Assembly: GCA_003153855.1 (NCBI GenBank)
Contig: PMBM01000077.1
Coordinates: 1 to 5,517, forward strand
Direction of reading: 5' to 3'
DNA length: 5,517 nt
DNA from: Propionibacteriaceae bacterium
GTDB taxonomy: Bacteria; Actinomycetota; Actinomycetes; Propionibacteriales; Propionibacteriaceae
Part shown: positions 1 through 5,167 of the stretch, one piece after another
How positions within the stretch are numbered: the stretch's first letter is position 1
How the letters are laid out: every line of letters starts with the position of its first letter
The notes under the pieces: generated by a model
Databases searched by the model: none
Told to the model about the DNA's origin: nothing
The model's input: the letters and a program-made list of their open reading frames with translations, nothing else
Position numbers and translations under genes: made by a program

Positions 1-842
1 GTGATCCAGGAGTTCATCGGAGCGGGCGTGGCGCCGGTGTTCCGGATGAGGACCGTACGGGCGCGGATGATGTACGCGGCAGCGCCAGCGGCCTCGGTCC
101 AGACCACACCGTGGTACGCCGGGTCGGGAGCCGTGATCACTGGGAACCGGTCGGCGTGAGCCGCCCAGTCGAACTTCCCGGAGTCGACGAGGATGCCGCC
201 CAGCGCCGTGCCGTGGCCACCCATGTACTTCGTCGTCGAGTGCACGACGATGTCCGCCCCGTGGTCGAAGGGACGGCAGAGGATCGGCGTGGCGACCGTG
301 TTGTCGACGATGAGCGGCAGGCCGTGCTCGTGTGCCTTCGCCGACCAGGCGTCGATGTCGATGATGTTCAAGGCGGGGTTGCCGATCGACTCGCAGAAGA
401 CCAGCTTGGAGTTCGCGTCGACCACGCCGTCGAGCACCGCCGGGTCGTCGGGACTCACGAAGCGGGCCTCGATGCCGAACTGGGCGAGCGTGTTGGCGAA
501 CAGCGCGTACGTGCCGCCGTACAGGGTGGAGACGGAGATGATGTTGTCGCCGGCGCGGGCGAGGTTGAGCACGGCGTACGTGATGGCGGCGGCCCCGGAG
601 GCGGTTGCCAGCGAGCCGATCCCGCCCTCGAGGGCCGTGACGCGCTCTTCGAGCACTGACGTCGTGGGGTTCATGAGGCGGGTGTAGATGTTTCCCGGCG
701 TCTTCAGGGCGAACAGGTTGGCGGCGTGCTCGGCGTCGTCGAAGCCGTAGGCGACGGTCTGGTAGATCGGTACGGCCAGGGCATGCGTGGTCGGATCGAT
801 CGTCTGACCGGCATGGATGGCGAGTGTTTCGGGCTGCGTCAT
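1..842 (-). CDS. metY: O-acetylhomoserine sulfhydrylase (aminocarboxypropyltransferase), 3' end cut by window
   Basis: This cytoplasmic PLP enzyme of the Cys/Met metabolism family condenses O-acetylhomoserine with sulfide (or methanethiol) to make homocysteine (or methionine). The visible 280 residues begin MTQPETLAIHAGQ, typical of the family. In order they show YTR at 53-55 (PLP phosphate contact from the partner subunit), NPTT at 58-61, ASGAAA at 81-86, the PLP-stacking Tyr108 in LYGGTY, VDNT with Asp180, and the Schiff-base Lys205 in HSTTKYMGGHG. The last visible residues (APMNSWI) match the region after the RxxGxxxSP-type segment. About 150 further residues are expected beyond base 1. 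The ATG is preceded by AGGAG at 5 bases' spacing (848-852), which fixes the start. The YciI-domain gene lies 78 bases upstream on the same strand. Cystathionine gamma-synthase is the nearest alternative, but the N-terminal sequence and the long insertions favour MetY. Family assignment is very secure; choice of MetY is secure. Confidence 0.93.
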   Translation of the reverse strand, partial: MTQPETLAIHAGQTIDPTTHALAVPIYQTVAYGFDDAEHAANLFALKTPGNIYTRLMNPTTSVLEERVTALEGGIGSLATASGAAAITYAVLNLARAGDNIISVSTLYGGTYALFANTLAQFGIEARFVSPDDPAVLDGVVDANSKLVFCESIGNPALNIIDIDAWSAKAHEHGLPLIVDNTVATPILCRPFDHGADIVVHSTTKYMGGHGTALGGILVDSGKFDWAAHADRFPVITAPDPAYHGVVWTEAAGAAAYIIRARTVLIRNTGATPAPMNSWI

Positions 843-920
843 CGGAACTCCTGTGTCTCGGGCGTCAGCACAGGCTATCGGCCCCCTCGCGTGACTGGTC
901 CGCCGTTTCTCCTCGCGGAC
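843..920 (-). promoter_or_regulatory. metY leader with stem-loop just after the YciI-domain gene
   Basis: This 78-base gap separates the YciI-domain stop codon from metY. A 6-bp perfect inverted repeat, GTCCGC (898-903) and GCGGAC (915-920) with an 11-base loop, directly abuts the stop codon (921-923). No T-run follows on the minus strand, so it is not a convincing Rho-independent terminator. It could be an mRNA 3'-end stabiliser or a weak attenuator. I saw no SAM-riboswitch-like architecture. The metY ribosome-binding site AGGAG closes the gap. Confidence 0.35.
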
Positions 921-1196
921 TCAGCGCCCGAAGGAGAACAGCGGCGTCCACGTCCGCCGGGAGACGACGACGTACGAGTCCTTGGGGTACGGGTCGTCTG
1001 CTAGCAGCGCATCGAGCGCACCCTCGTCCTCCACCTCGAAGACGAGCAGAGCCGCAAGGCCGTCGCCGAACGGACCCGCCTGTACAAGTCGGCTATCCGC
1101 CTTGAGCGCAGTGAGCCACTCGCGGTGGGCGGGCCGAGCGGCGAGACGGCGCTCGGTCTGCTCGGGCACGAAGTCGTACTGGACGGCGAAGATCAT
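921..1196 (-). CDS. YciI-domain small protein
   Basis: A complete 91-residue protein covering a single YciI-like (YCII-related, ferredoxin-like fold) domain. Visible family marks are the conserved His24 in PAHREWL, the AGPFGDG turn at 40-46, a hydrophobic LLVFEVED strand at 50-57, the DDPY motif at 67-70 and a terminal Trp-containing strand (RTWTPLF). The length is normal for stand-alone YciI proteins. The biochemical role of most family members is unknown; the conserved His/Asp pair has led to suggestions of an enzymatic function, and some relatives act as dehydrochlorinases or are fused to sigma factors. No signal peptide or membrane segment is visible, so it should be cytoplasmic. The ATG follows AAAGG (1203-1207) at 6 bases. 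It sits between the ThpR-like gene and metY on the same strand. Family call is firm; function is not known. Confidence 0.85.
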   Translation of the reverse strand: MIFAVQYDFVPEQTERRLAARPAHREWLTALKADSRLVQAGPFGDGLAALLVFEVEDEGALDALLADDPYPKDSYVVVSRRTWTPLFSFGR

Positions 1197-1197
1197 G

Positions 1198-1210
1198 GGG
1201 AACCTTTCCC
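1198..1210 (-). promoter_or_regulatory. Ribosome-binding site of the YciI-domain gene inside a small hairpin
   Basis: On the minus strand the sequence reads GGGAA-AGG-TTCCC just before the ATG. It is a perfect 5-bp stem with a 3-base loop, and the AAAGG Shine-Dalgarno core is partly in the loop and partly in the stem. Such a fold could reduce ribosome access. The stem is short and may be chance in GC-rich DNA. Nothing else is evident in the 64-base gap between this gene and the upstream ThpR-like gene. Confidence 0.35.
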
Positions 1211-1260
1211 GGGGCGTCAGGAGCCCGGCGTCAGGTGGGCCGCCGGGAGCAGGCGGAAGA

Positions 1261-1863
1261 TTACTCTTCGCCCGGCCAGGCCGACGGCGATCGCAGGCTC
1301 ACCACTGTCCCGAGGGGGAAGCACTCCCGGACCTCGTACCTCGGCGTGCCTCGCGGGCCCTGGCCCAGGAAGCTCTGGACGAGGGCGAACTCCGTCACGT
1401 CCCAGGGCGTCGTCGCCAGCTCGGCCAGCGCACGAAGGTGCCGCGATCCGTCGACGAGCTGGTTCCTCCGTGCCAACGTGACGTGCGGGTGGTACGCGTG
1501 GCGGGCGACCTCGATGCCCGACGTCGTCGCCGCCGTGTGGCAGCGGCCAGCCAGGTCGGGCAGGACTCCGGAAGGATCGGCCACGTCCGCATACAGGACG
1601 CGAGCTTTCAGAGCGGAGGCGAAGCATCCGACGCCTCGAAGGCTCAGCGAGAAGTGCCTCGTACGATCTGCGGCCCCACCTAGACGCTCCACCAGCTCGT
1701 CGTACCGCCAGGGCTCGACATCGGCGTAGAAGGCGAGCGTCACGTGCCAGTCGGAGGCATCGGTCCAGCGCCAGGCATCGTCGCGGCGCGGGTCGACCCA
1801 TCGGCCGAGCTCGTCGATGACGGCGACCGGCGGGACCACCGCGGTGAAGAGTCGCTCCCCCAT
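1261..1863 (-). CDS. thpR: 2H phosphoesterase, RNA 2',3'-cyclic phosphodiesterase (2'-5' RNA ligase family)
   Basis: A 200-residue protein of the 2H phosphoesterase superfamily. ThpR/LigT enzymes open 2',3'-cyclic phosphates at RNA ends and can join 2'-5' linkages in vitro; their cellular role in bacteria is poorly known. The two catalytic H-x-T/S-x motifs are both present: HVTL at 40-43 (in DWHVTLAFYADV) and HVTL at 127-130 (in YHPHVTLAR), spaced as expected for the two internal lobes. The N-terminal MGERLFTAVVPP strand is typical of the family. Length is close to the usual 175-200 residues. The start ATG lies 4 bases after the stop of the upstream GH172 gene, and no good Shine-Dalgarno precedes it, so translation probably depends on ribosomes finishing the upstream gene. 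No signal peptide is seen. Family is sure; the exact RNA substrate is unknown. Confidence 0.88.
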   Translation of the reverse strand: MGERLFTAVVPPVAVIDELGRWVDPRRDDAWRWTDASDWHVTLAFYADVEPWRYDELVERLGGAADRTRHFSLSLRGVGCFASALKARVLYADVADPSGVLPDLAGRCHTAATTSGIEVARHAYHPHVTLARRNQLVDGSRHLRALAELATTPWDVTEFALVQSFLGQGPRGTPRYEVRECFPLGTVVSLRSPSAWPGEE

Positions 1864-1867
1864 CGGA

Positions 1868-2923
1868 TCAGACCGAGAGGGCGTCGCGGCTCGGCAACGC
1901 GGGACGCGTCGCGGCGGGCCGGTCCAGGTAGAACCAGGAGGTCGAGGCGATGTCGTCCGTCAAGGGCCTGTACCGGCCATCGGAGTACCAGCCGAGCGCC
2001 TGGACGTCGACGCGCCCCAGGCGGCGAGAGAAGCGGATCGGATCAGGCACGTGCCACCTGTACATGCCGAAGCGCTGCTGCGACCCGTACAGTCCATCGG
2101 GTCTGATGACCTGCGGCAGCCCGAGGTACGGGGTCGTGTACGTCTGGTAGCCGTTGACGTCGAAGTTCCAGGCGCCGCCCATGTAGTCCTCGAGCCCGGT
2201 GGACGAGACCGTGGGGAACTCGTCGTCGTCGTCCAGCCAGAACTTCACCTCGCCCTCGCCCCACCAGCCCGTCGAGTTCGAGCCCCAGGCCAGGTAGGTC
2301 CCCACGTACATCCCGTGGCCCTCGACGCCCTCAGCGATGAGGTGCGTCGTGCCGGCGGCCAACGGGTTGGAGCGGCGGAACTGGGTGTGCAGGTAGCCGT
2401 CCTCGGAGGAGGTGCTGCCCGCCTCGACGTCGACCTGGTAGTAGACGCAGGCCGTCTCGTGACCGATGTTCTCGAGGGTGATCCGGGCGCCCTCGCGGAA
2501 GGGCATCGGCCAGTACGAGTTCATCCCGCCGTGAGGGGCGGCGACGACCATGGCGCTCGCCACGTGCGCGTACACGCCCCACCCGTTGCAGAAGAAGTCG
2601 CCGTACGGGACCTCGATGGCCGGCTCGTCGGAGCCGTCCCAGTAGGCGCGGAGGATCAGGCTGCGCCAGTGGGGCCGGTCGGTGGTCGCCCACAGATGAC
2701 GGACGCAGCCGGGCTCGTCGACGATCGCGAGCTCGTGCGTCGCGCCCGGCGGGATGTCCACGAAGGGGTCGACCTTCCAGCCTCGACCCAGATCACGGGA
2801 CGCCCGGTTCGCGGAGCCCACCTCGGCCATCGCCGCCTGCCCGGGACCGCCGCGGGGGTTCTCCGGGCAGAAGGACCTGGTGCGCGTCGTGCGGAGCCGC
2901 GAGACGCTGGACACATCGAGCAT
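1868..2923 (-). CDS. DUF2961 / GH172-type glycoside hydrolase
   Basis: A 351-residue protein of the DUF2961 family, now classed as glycoside hydrolase family 172. Characterised members act on alpha-D-fructofuranosides (difructose dianhydride I) and alpha-D-arabinofuranosides, and fold as double jelly rolls forming trimers or hexamers. Visible family marks, numbered from the start chosen here, are RTRSFCPENPRGG (14-26), the LWATTD strand (78-82 region), GGMNSYWPMPF (132-142), GEGEVKFWLDDD (222-233) and STGLEDYMGGAW (241-252). Glu223 or Glu225 and Glu245 are the likely catalytic acids, by conservation. There is no signal peptide, so it probably acts in the cytoplasm on an imported oligosaccharide. 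The frame stays open to an ATG at 2998, but I chose 2923: MLDVSSVSRLR is where family members begin, and GAGGAGG lies 5 bases upstream. It diverges from a ROK regulator and precedes thpR by 4 bases. The substrate is not determinable here; arabinose genes nearby suggest a pentofuranoside. Confidence 0.88.
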   Translation of the reverse strand: MLDVSSVSRLRTTRTRSFCPENPRGGPGQAAMAEVGSANRASRDLGRGWKVDPFVDIPPGATHELAIVDEPGCVRHLWATTDRPHWRSLILRAYWDGSDEPAIEVPYGDFFCNGWGVYAHVASAMVVAAPHGGMNSYWPMPFREGARITLENIGHETACVYYQVDVEAGSTSSEDGYLHTQFRRSNPLAAGTTHLIAEGVEGHGMYVGTYLAWGSNSTGWWGEGEVKFWLDDDDEFPTVSSTGLEDYMGGAWNFDVNGYQTYTTPYLGLPQVIRPDGLYGSQQRFGMYRWHVPDPIRFSRRLGRVDVQALGWYSDGRYRPLTDDIASTSWFYLDRPAATRPALPSRDALSV

Positions 2924-3029
2924 TCCAACCTCCTCGTTGGTACGTGTGGAGCGTACGGCGACGCGAGACTCGATGCGAGGCTCCCGCGTATCGTTCACAT
3001 CTTGACGGTTCTTGTGGTGTCATTACTCC
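2924..3029. promoter_or_regulatory. Divergent control region between GH172 and ROK genes
   Basis: This 106-base region must hold the promoters of both divergent genes and is the natural place for the ROK protein to bind. Besides the ribosome-binding-site repeat, it has GTACG-N7-CGTAC (2940-2956) and the nested palindromes CGAG-A-CTCG (2964-2972) and CTCG-N3-CGAG (2969-2979). A TTGACG (3002-3007) resembles a plus-strand -35 box, but no good -10 box follows at normal spacing. I could not assign a clear -10/-35 pair on the minus strand. The ROK start codon has little Shine-Dalgarno match, so its mRNA may be nearly leaderless. Confidence 0.5.
2925..2940 (-). promoter_or_regulatory. GH172 ribosome-binding site in the loop of an inverted repeat
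   Basis: A perfect inverted repeat, CCAAC-N6-GTTGG, spans the start region of the GH172 gene. On the mRNA the six-base loop is GAGGAG, which is the Shine-Dalgarno core (full match GAGGAGG, 2929-2935), 5 bases before the ATG. This may be an mRNA hairpin presenting the ribosome-binding site, or a DNA operator overlapping it. The repeat is read directly from the sequence; its role is inference. Confidence 0.5.
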
Positions 3030-4223
3030 ATGGCTTCCCCCACCGACACTGGGCGCGACGAGCCGGGTCCTGGGTCCCAGTCGTCGTTGCGCGCCGCCAA
3101 CGAGCAGCGCATCATCACGGCGCTGAGGACTGCCGGGCCGCTCACCCAGGCGGAGCTCTCCCGCCGGACCTCGCTCGCCCCGTCCACCGTTTCCGGCATC
3201 GTGTCGATCCTCTCCGACCGCGGTATCGTCCGCGCCGGTGACGAACCGGGCGGGCGCAAGGGACGGCTCATCCACCTCGATCTCGAGGACCGCTACGTCC
3301 TTGGCGTGGAGCTCGGCAACGGCCACCTGTCGATGGCTCTCGCGACCCTGTCGGCACGCGTCGTCGAGTTCGTCCGCCGCCCGCTCGCCCTCGGCGCGGA
3401 CGCGTCCACGACCCTGGACGCCATCGAGCTGATCCTCCGTGACATGCTCTCGTCGGTCGGCGCGAGCCACACCGATCTCGTGCGTGGCGGGGTAGCGGTC
3501 CCGGCGCCGCTCGATGTCCACGGGATCCTCTCCTCGTCTCCGCTGATCTTCCCTGCGTGGGCGGGGGTCGACATCGCGGAGGTCTTCACTGAGCGCTTCG
3601 GCATGCCGTTCTCGGCGGACAACGACGCCAACCTGGGGGCACTCGCCGACTACCTCTGGGGAGCGGGACAGGGCAGCCACAGCATGGTCTTCGTCGGCAT
3701 GAACTACGGCTTCGGCGCCGGGATCGTCCTGGAGGGCACCCTGTTCCACGGGGCGACCGGCGTCTCGGGCGAGATCGGTCACACGACGGTCGACGAGAAC
3801 GGCGAGTTCTGCCAGTGCGGCAACCGCGGGTGCCTGAACACCGTGGCATCCATCAACCGCGCCTTGGAGCTGCTAGCCCCGATCCATCCGGAGATCGACT
3901 CCACGGAGAAGCTCTTGGACGCTGCCGCCGACGGTCTTCCCCCGGCGATCCGGGTGGTCACGGACATGGGCCGTGCATCGGGCGTCGCCATCGCCAACGT
4001 CGTGAACCTTCTCAACCCCGAGGTCATCGTCGTCGGTGGAGACCTCGCCAGGGCGGGCGACATCTTCACCGATCCCATGATCACCATGGCCACCCGCCTG
4101 TCGATGCCTGCGGCAGCGGGAGTTCGACTGCTCACGACCCCGCTGGGCGAGCGCGTATTCGCACTCGGAGGTGTCGCCCTGGCACTCGGGCTCGACGCTC
4201 CTCAGAGCACTCTTCTTACGTGA
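3030..4223 (+). CDS. ROK-family transcriptional regulator
   Basis: A 397-residue regulator of the ROK family (NagC/XylR type), probably a sugar-responsive repressor. An N-terminal winged helix-turn-helix (about 19-75) contains LTQAELSRRTSLAPSTVSGI and ends with the GRKGR wing. The ROK domain follows: GGVAVPAP near 153-160, DNDAN near 197-201, GEIGH with His251, and the zinc motif CQCGNRGC with Cys261, Cys263 and Cys268. All four expected zinc ligands are present. The nucleotide-binding DxGGT motif of ROK kinases is degenerate here (VELGNG, about 93-98), which with the DNA-binding domain argues for a regulator without kinase activity. The ATG at 3030 was chosen; an in-frame TTG at 3012 is less likely, and neither has a strong Shine-Dalgarno. 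It diverges from the GH172 gene and precedes the arabinose genes, so its effector is plausibly arabinose or an arabinose-containing sugar; this is inference. Confidence 0.92.
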   Translation: MASPTDTGRDEPGPGSQSSLRAANEQRIITALRTAGPLTQAELSRRTSLAPSTVSGIVSILSDRGIVRAGDEPGGRKGRLIHLDLEDRYVLGVELGNGHLSMALATLSARVVEFVRRPLALGADASTTLDAIELILRDMLSSVGASHTDLVRGGVAVPAPLDVHGILSSSPLIFPAWAGVDIAEVFTERFGMPFSADNDANLGALADYLWGAGQGSHSMVFVGMNYGFGAGIVLEGTLFHGATGVSGEIGHTTVDENGEFCQCGNRGCLNTVASINRALELLAPIHPEIDSTEKLLDAAADGLPPAIRVVTDMGRASGVAIANVVNLLNPEVIVVGGDLARAGDIFTDPMITMATRLSMPAAAGVRLLTTPLGERVFALGGVALALGLDAPQSTLLT

Positions 4224-4225
4224 TC

Positions 4226-4251
4226 TGACCGCAAAGGTCACAGTTCGGTCA
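4226..4251. promoter_or_regulatory. TGACC/GGTCA half-site cluster upstream of the araD promoter
   Basis: Three copies of one pentamer occur: TGACC (4226-4230), GGTCA (4236-4240) and GGTCA (4247-4251). The first two form an inverted repeat with 5-base spacing. The last two are direct repeats 11 bp apart, about one helical turn, and both extend to GGTCAC. The cluster begins 3 bases after the ROK stop codon and ends 15 bases before the -35 box, a position usual for an activator or an upstream operator. It could instead form a weak hairpin after the ROK gene, but no T-run follows. Confidence 0.5.
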
Positions 4252-4266
4252 CTTAGCCATCGACTT

Positions 4267-4297
4267 TTGACATATAGGGATCGCACAGGTCTAAAGT
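4267..4297 (+). promoter_or_regulatory. Sigma-70-type promoter for the araD-araA operon
   Basis: A consensus -35 box TTGACA (4267-4272) is followed after 19 bases by TAAAGT (4292-4297), which keeps the T, A and final T of the actinobacterial -10 TANNNT. The spacer is 1-2 bases longer than ideal, which would suit an activated promoter. Transcription would start near 4303-4305. The surrounding AT-richer stretch stands out from the GC-rich neighbours. It lies at the expected place, upstream of the small ORF and araD. Confidence 0.65.
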
Positions 4298-4302
4298 CCG
4301 AT

Positions 4303-4322
4303 GTGGCTCGCAGACGAGCCGC
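4303..4322 (+). promoter_or_regulatory. Stem-loop/palindrome at the predicted transcription start
   Basis: GGCTCG (4305-4310) and CGAGCC (4315-4320) form a perfect 6-bp stem with a CAGA loop; a wobble pair and one further G-C pair extend it to 4303-4322. It begins at the predicted +1. As DNA it would be an operator in the classic repressor position, as RNA a 5'-terminal hairpin. A second, weaker inverted repeat, TCGGG-N7-CCCGA (4330-4346), follows before the next ribosome-binding site, so the leader may be structured throughout. Confidence 0.5.
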
Positions 4323-4360
4323 GGATGTATCGGGACCGCCGCCCGACGAAGGGAGTCATC

Positions 4361-4477
4361 GTGGACACCTGCAGTCGGCTATTCGCTGAGAACGTGACGA
4401 TGCACGCCTGCTTCGGTCGCGGCGTCACCGGAGTGTGGCGCCAACTCACAGCGCTCCGTCGAGAGGTCCGCGCATGA
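4361..4477 (+). CDS. Upstream small ORF (38 codons) overlapping araD start
   Basis: A 38-codon ORF starts with GTG at 4361, 5 bases after a strong AAGGGAG Shine-Dalgarno. It encodes a peptide beginning MDTCSRLFAENV and ending [11 protein letters not shown], with Cys at 4 and 17, one Trp at 26, and a basic, helix-prone C-terminus. There is no membrane segment or signal peptide. Its TGA (4475-4477) overlaps the araD ATG (4474) as ATGA, the usual signature of translational coupling. I do not recognise the peptide. It is not visibly a remnant of araB, whose place before araD it occupies. It may be a leader peptide whose translation controls entry of ribosomes into araD, or a small protein in its own right. 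Support is the ribosome-binding site, the position and the exact overlap; coding was not tested by conservation. Confidence 0.5.
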   Translation: MDTCSRLFAENVTMHACFGRGVTGVWRQLTALRREVRA

Positions 4478-5154
4478 TGGGTGTCCCCGAAGAGCTACGC
4501 GCGGAGGTCGACCGTCTCAAGTCCGAGCTCGCCGCTCTTCATGCGCTGCTGCCGGCGAACAACCTGGTCGCCTGGACGGCAGGGAACGTCTCGGCACGCG
4601 TGCCCGGAGCCGACCTCCTCGTCATCAAGCCGTCCGGCGTGGTCTACGACCAGCTGACAGCGGACGCCATGGTCGTCACCGACTTCGACGGCGCGCTCGT
4701 GGAGGGCACTCGAGCGCCGTCCTCCGACACGTTCGCGCATGGCTACGTGTACGCGCACATGCCGCACGTCGGCGGTGTCGTCCACACGCACAGTGACTAC
4801 GCGACCTCGTGGGCCGCACGTCGCGAGCCGATCCCGTGCGTGCTCACGATGATGGCCGACGAGTTCGGCGGCGACATCCCCGTCGGGCCATTCGCCCTGA
4901 TCGGTGACGACTCCATCGGCCGCGGGATCGTCGAGACCCTCACGGGCTCCCGCTCCCCCGCCGTGCTCATGGCGCAGCACGGTCCCTTCACCATCGGGAA
5001 GGACGCCGCGGCGGCGGTCAAGGCGGCCGTCCTCTGCGAGGACGTCGCCCGTACGGTCCACCTCGCTCGTCAGTACGGCGAGCCCCAACGCCTCGCCCAG
5101 AGCGACATCGACTCCTTGTACAACCGCTACCAGAACGTCTACGGACAGAAGTAA
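4474..5154 (+). CDS. araD: L-ribulose-5-phosphate 4-epimerase
   Basis: A 226-residue class II aldolase/epimerase family protein that interconverts L-ribulose 5-phosphate and D-xylulose 5-phosphate, the last step that feeds arabinose into the pentose phosphate pathway. Visible marks are GNVSAR (37-42) and KPSG (52-55) of the phosphate site, SSDT (83-86), the metal ligands His104 and His106 in [17 protein letters not shown] with Asp129, His169 in [11 protein letters not shown] as third ligand, and a C-terminal YQNVYGQ with Tyr223 as probable catalytic residue. E. coli AraD is 231 residues, so it is full length. The usual HADYFYG motif is MADEFGG here, a variant form. The start was set at the ATG of 4474 (ATG also at 4477), 7 bases after GAGAGG (4461-4466) and overlapping the stop of the small ORF. 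araA follows 13 bases after the stop. Other class II aldolases (fuculose-phosphate) are possible in principle, but the araA neighbour settles it. Confidence 0.92.
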   Translation: MMGVPEELRAEVDRLKSELAALHALLPANNLVAWTAGNVSARVPGADLLVIKPSGVVYDQLTADAMVVTDFDGALVEGTRAPSSDTFAHGYVYAHMPHVGGVVHTHSDYATSWAARREPIPCVLTMMADEFGGDIPVGPFALIGDDSIGRGIVETLTGSRSPAVLMAQHGPFTIGKDAAAAVKAAVLCEDVARTVHLARQYGEPQRLAQSDIDSLYNRYQNVYGQK

Positions 5155-5167
5155 GGACGCACACCGC

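Noticed and set aside
2924..2998. Longer GH172 start at 2998 (25 extra residues)
   Set aside because: The ATG at 2923 has a near-perfect ribosome-binding site at 5 bases and matches where family members begin; the extension would be encoded in the divergent control region.
3002..3030. TTGACG as a complete promoter for the ROK gene
   Set aside because: No TANNNT-like -10 box lies 16-19 bases downstream; at best it is an isolated -35-like hexamer.
1817..3241. Plus-strand ORF of 474 codons antisense to the GH172 gene
   Set aside because: Mirror ORF typical of GC-rich DNA: the protein is low-complexity, rich in Arg, Val, Gly and Asp, and shows no domain, while the opposite strand carries clear GH172 motifs.
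2793..3782. Minus-strand ORF of 329 codons across the divergent region
   Set aside because: It is antisense to most of the ROK gene and overlaps the GH172 start in another frame; no family features.
4226..4240. TGACC-N5-GGTCA as a Rho-independent terminator of the ROK gene
   Set aside because: The stem has only 5 bp and no T-run follows; the repeat also recurs as a direct copy, which fits a protein-binding site better.
4220..4242. CRP/GlxR-type site (TGTGA-N6-TCACA) near GTGA...TCACA
   Set aside because: The half-sites are 14 bases apart rather than 6, so it does not fit the consensus.
4435..4473. GTG start at 4435 for araD
   Set aside because: It adds 13 residues unlike the family, with a weak ribosome-binding site; the ATG at 4474 has GAGAGG at 7 bases and the ATGA overlap.
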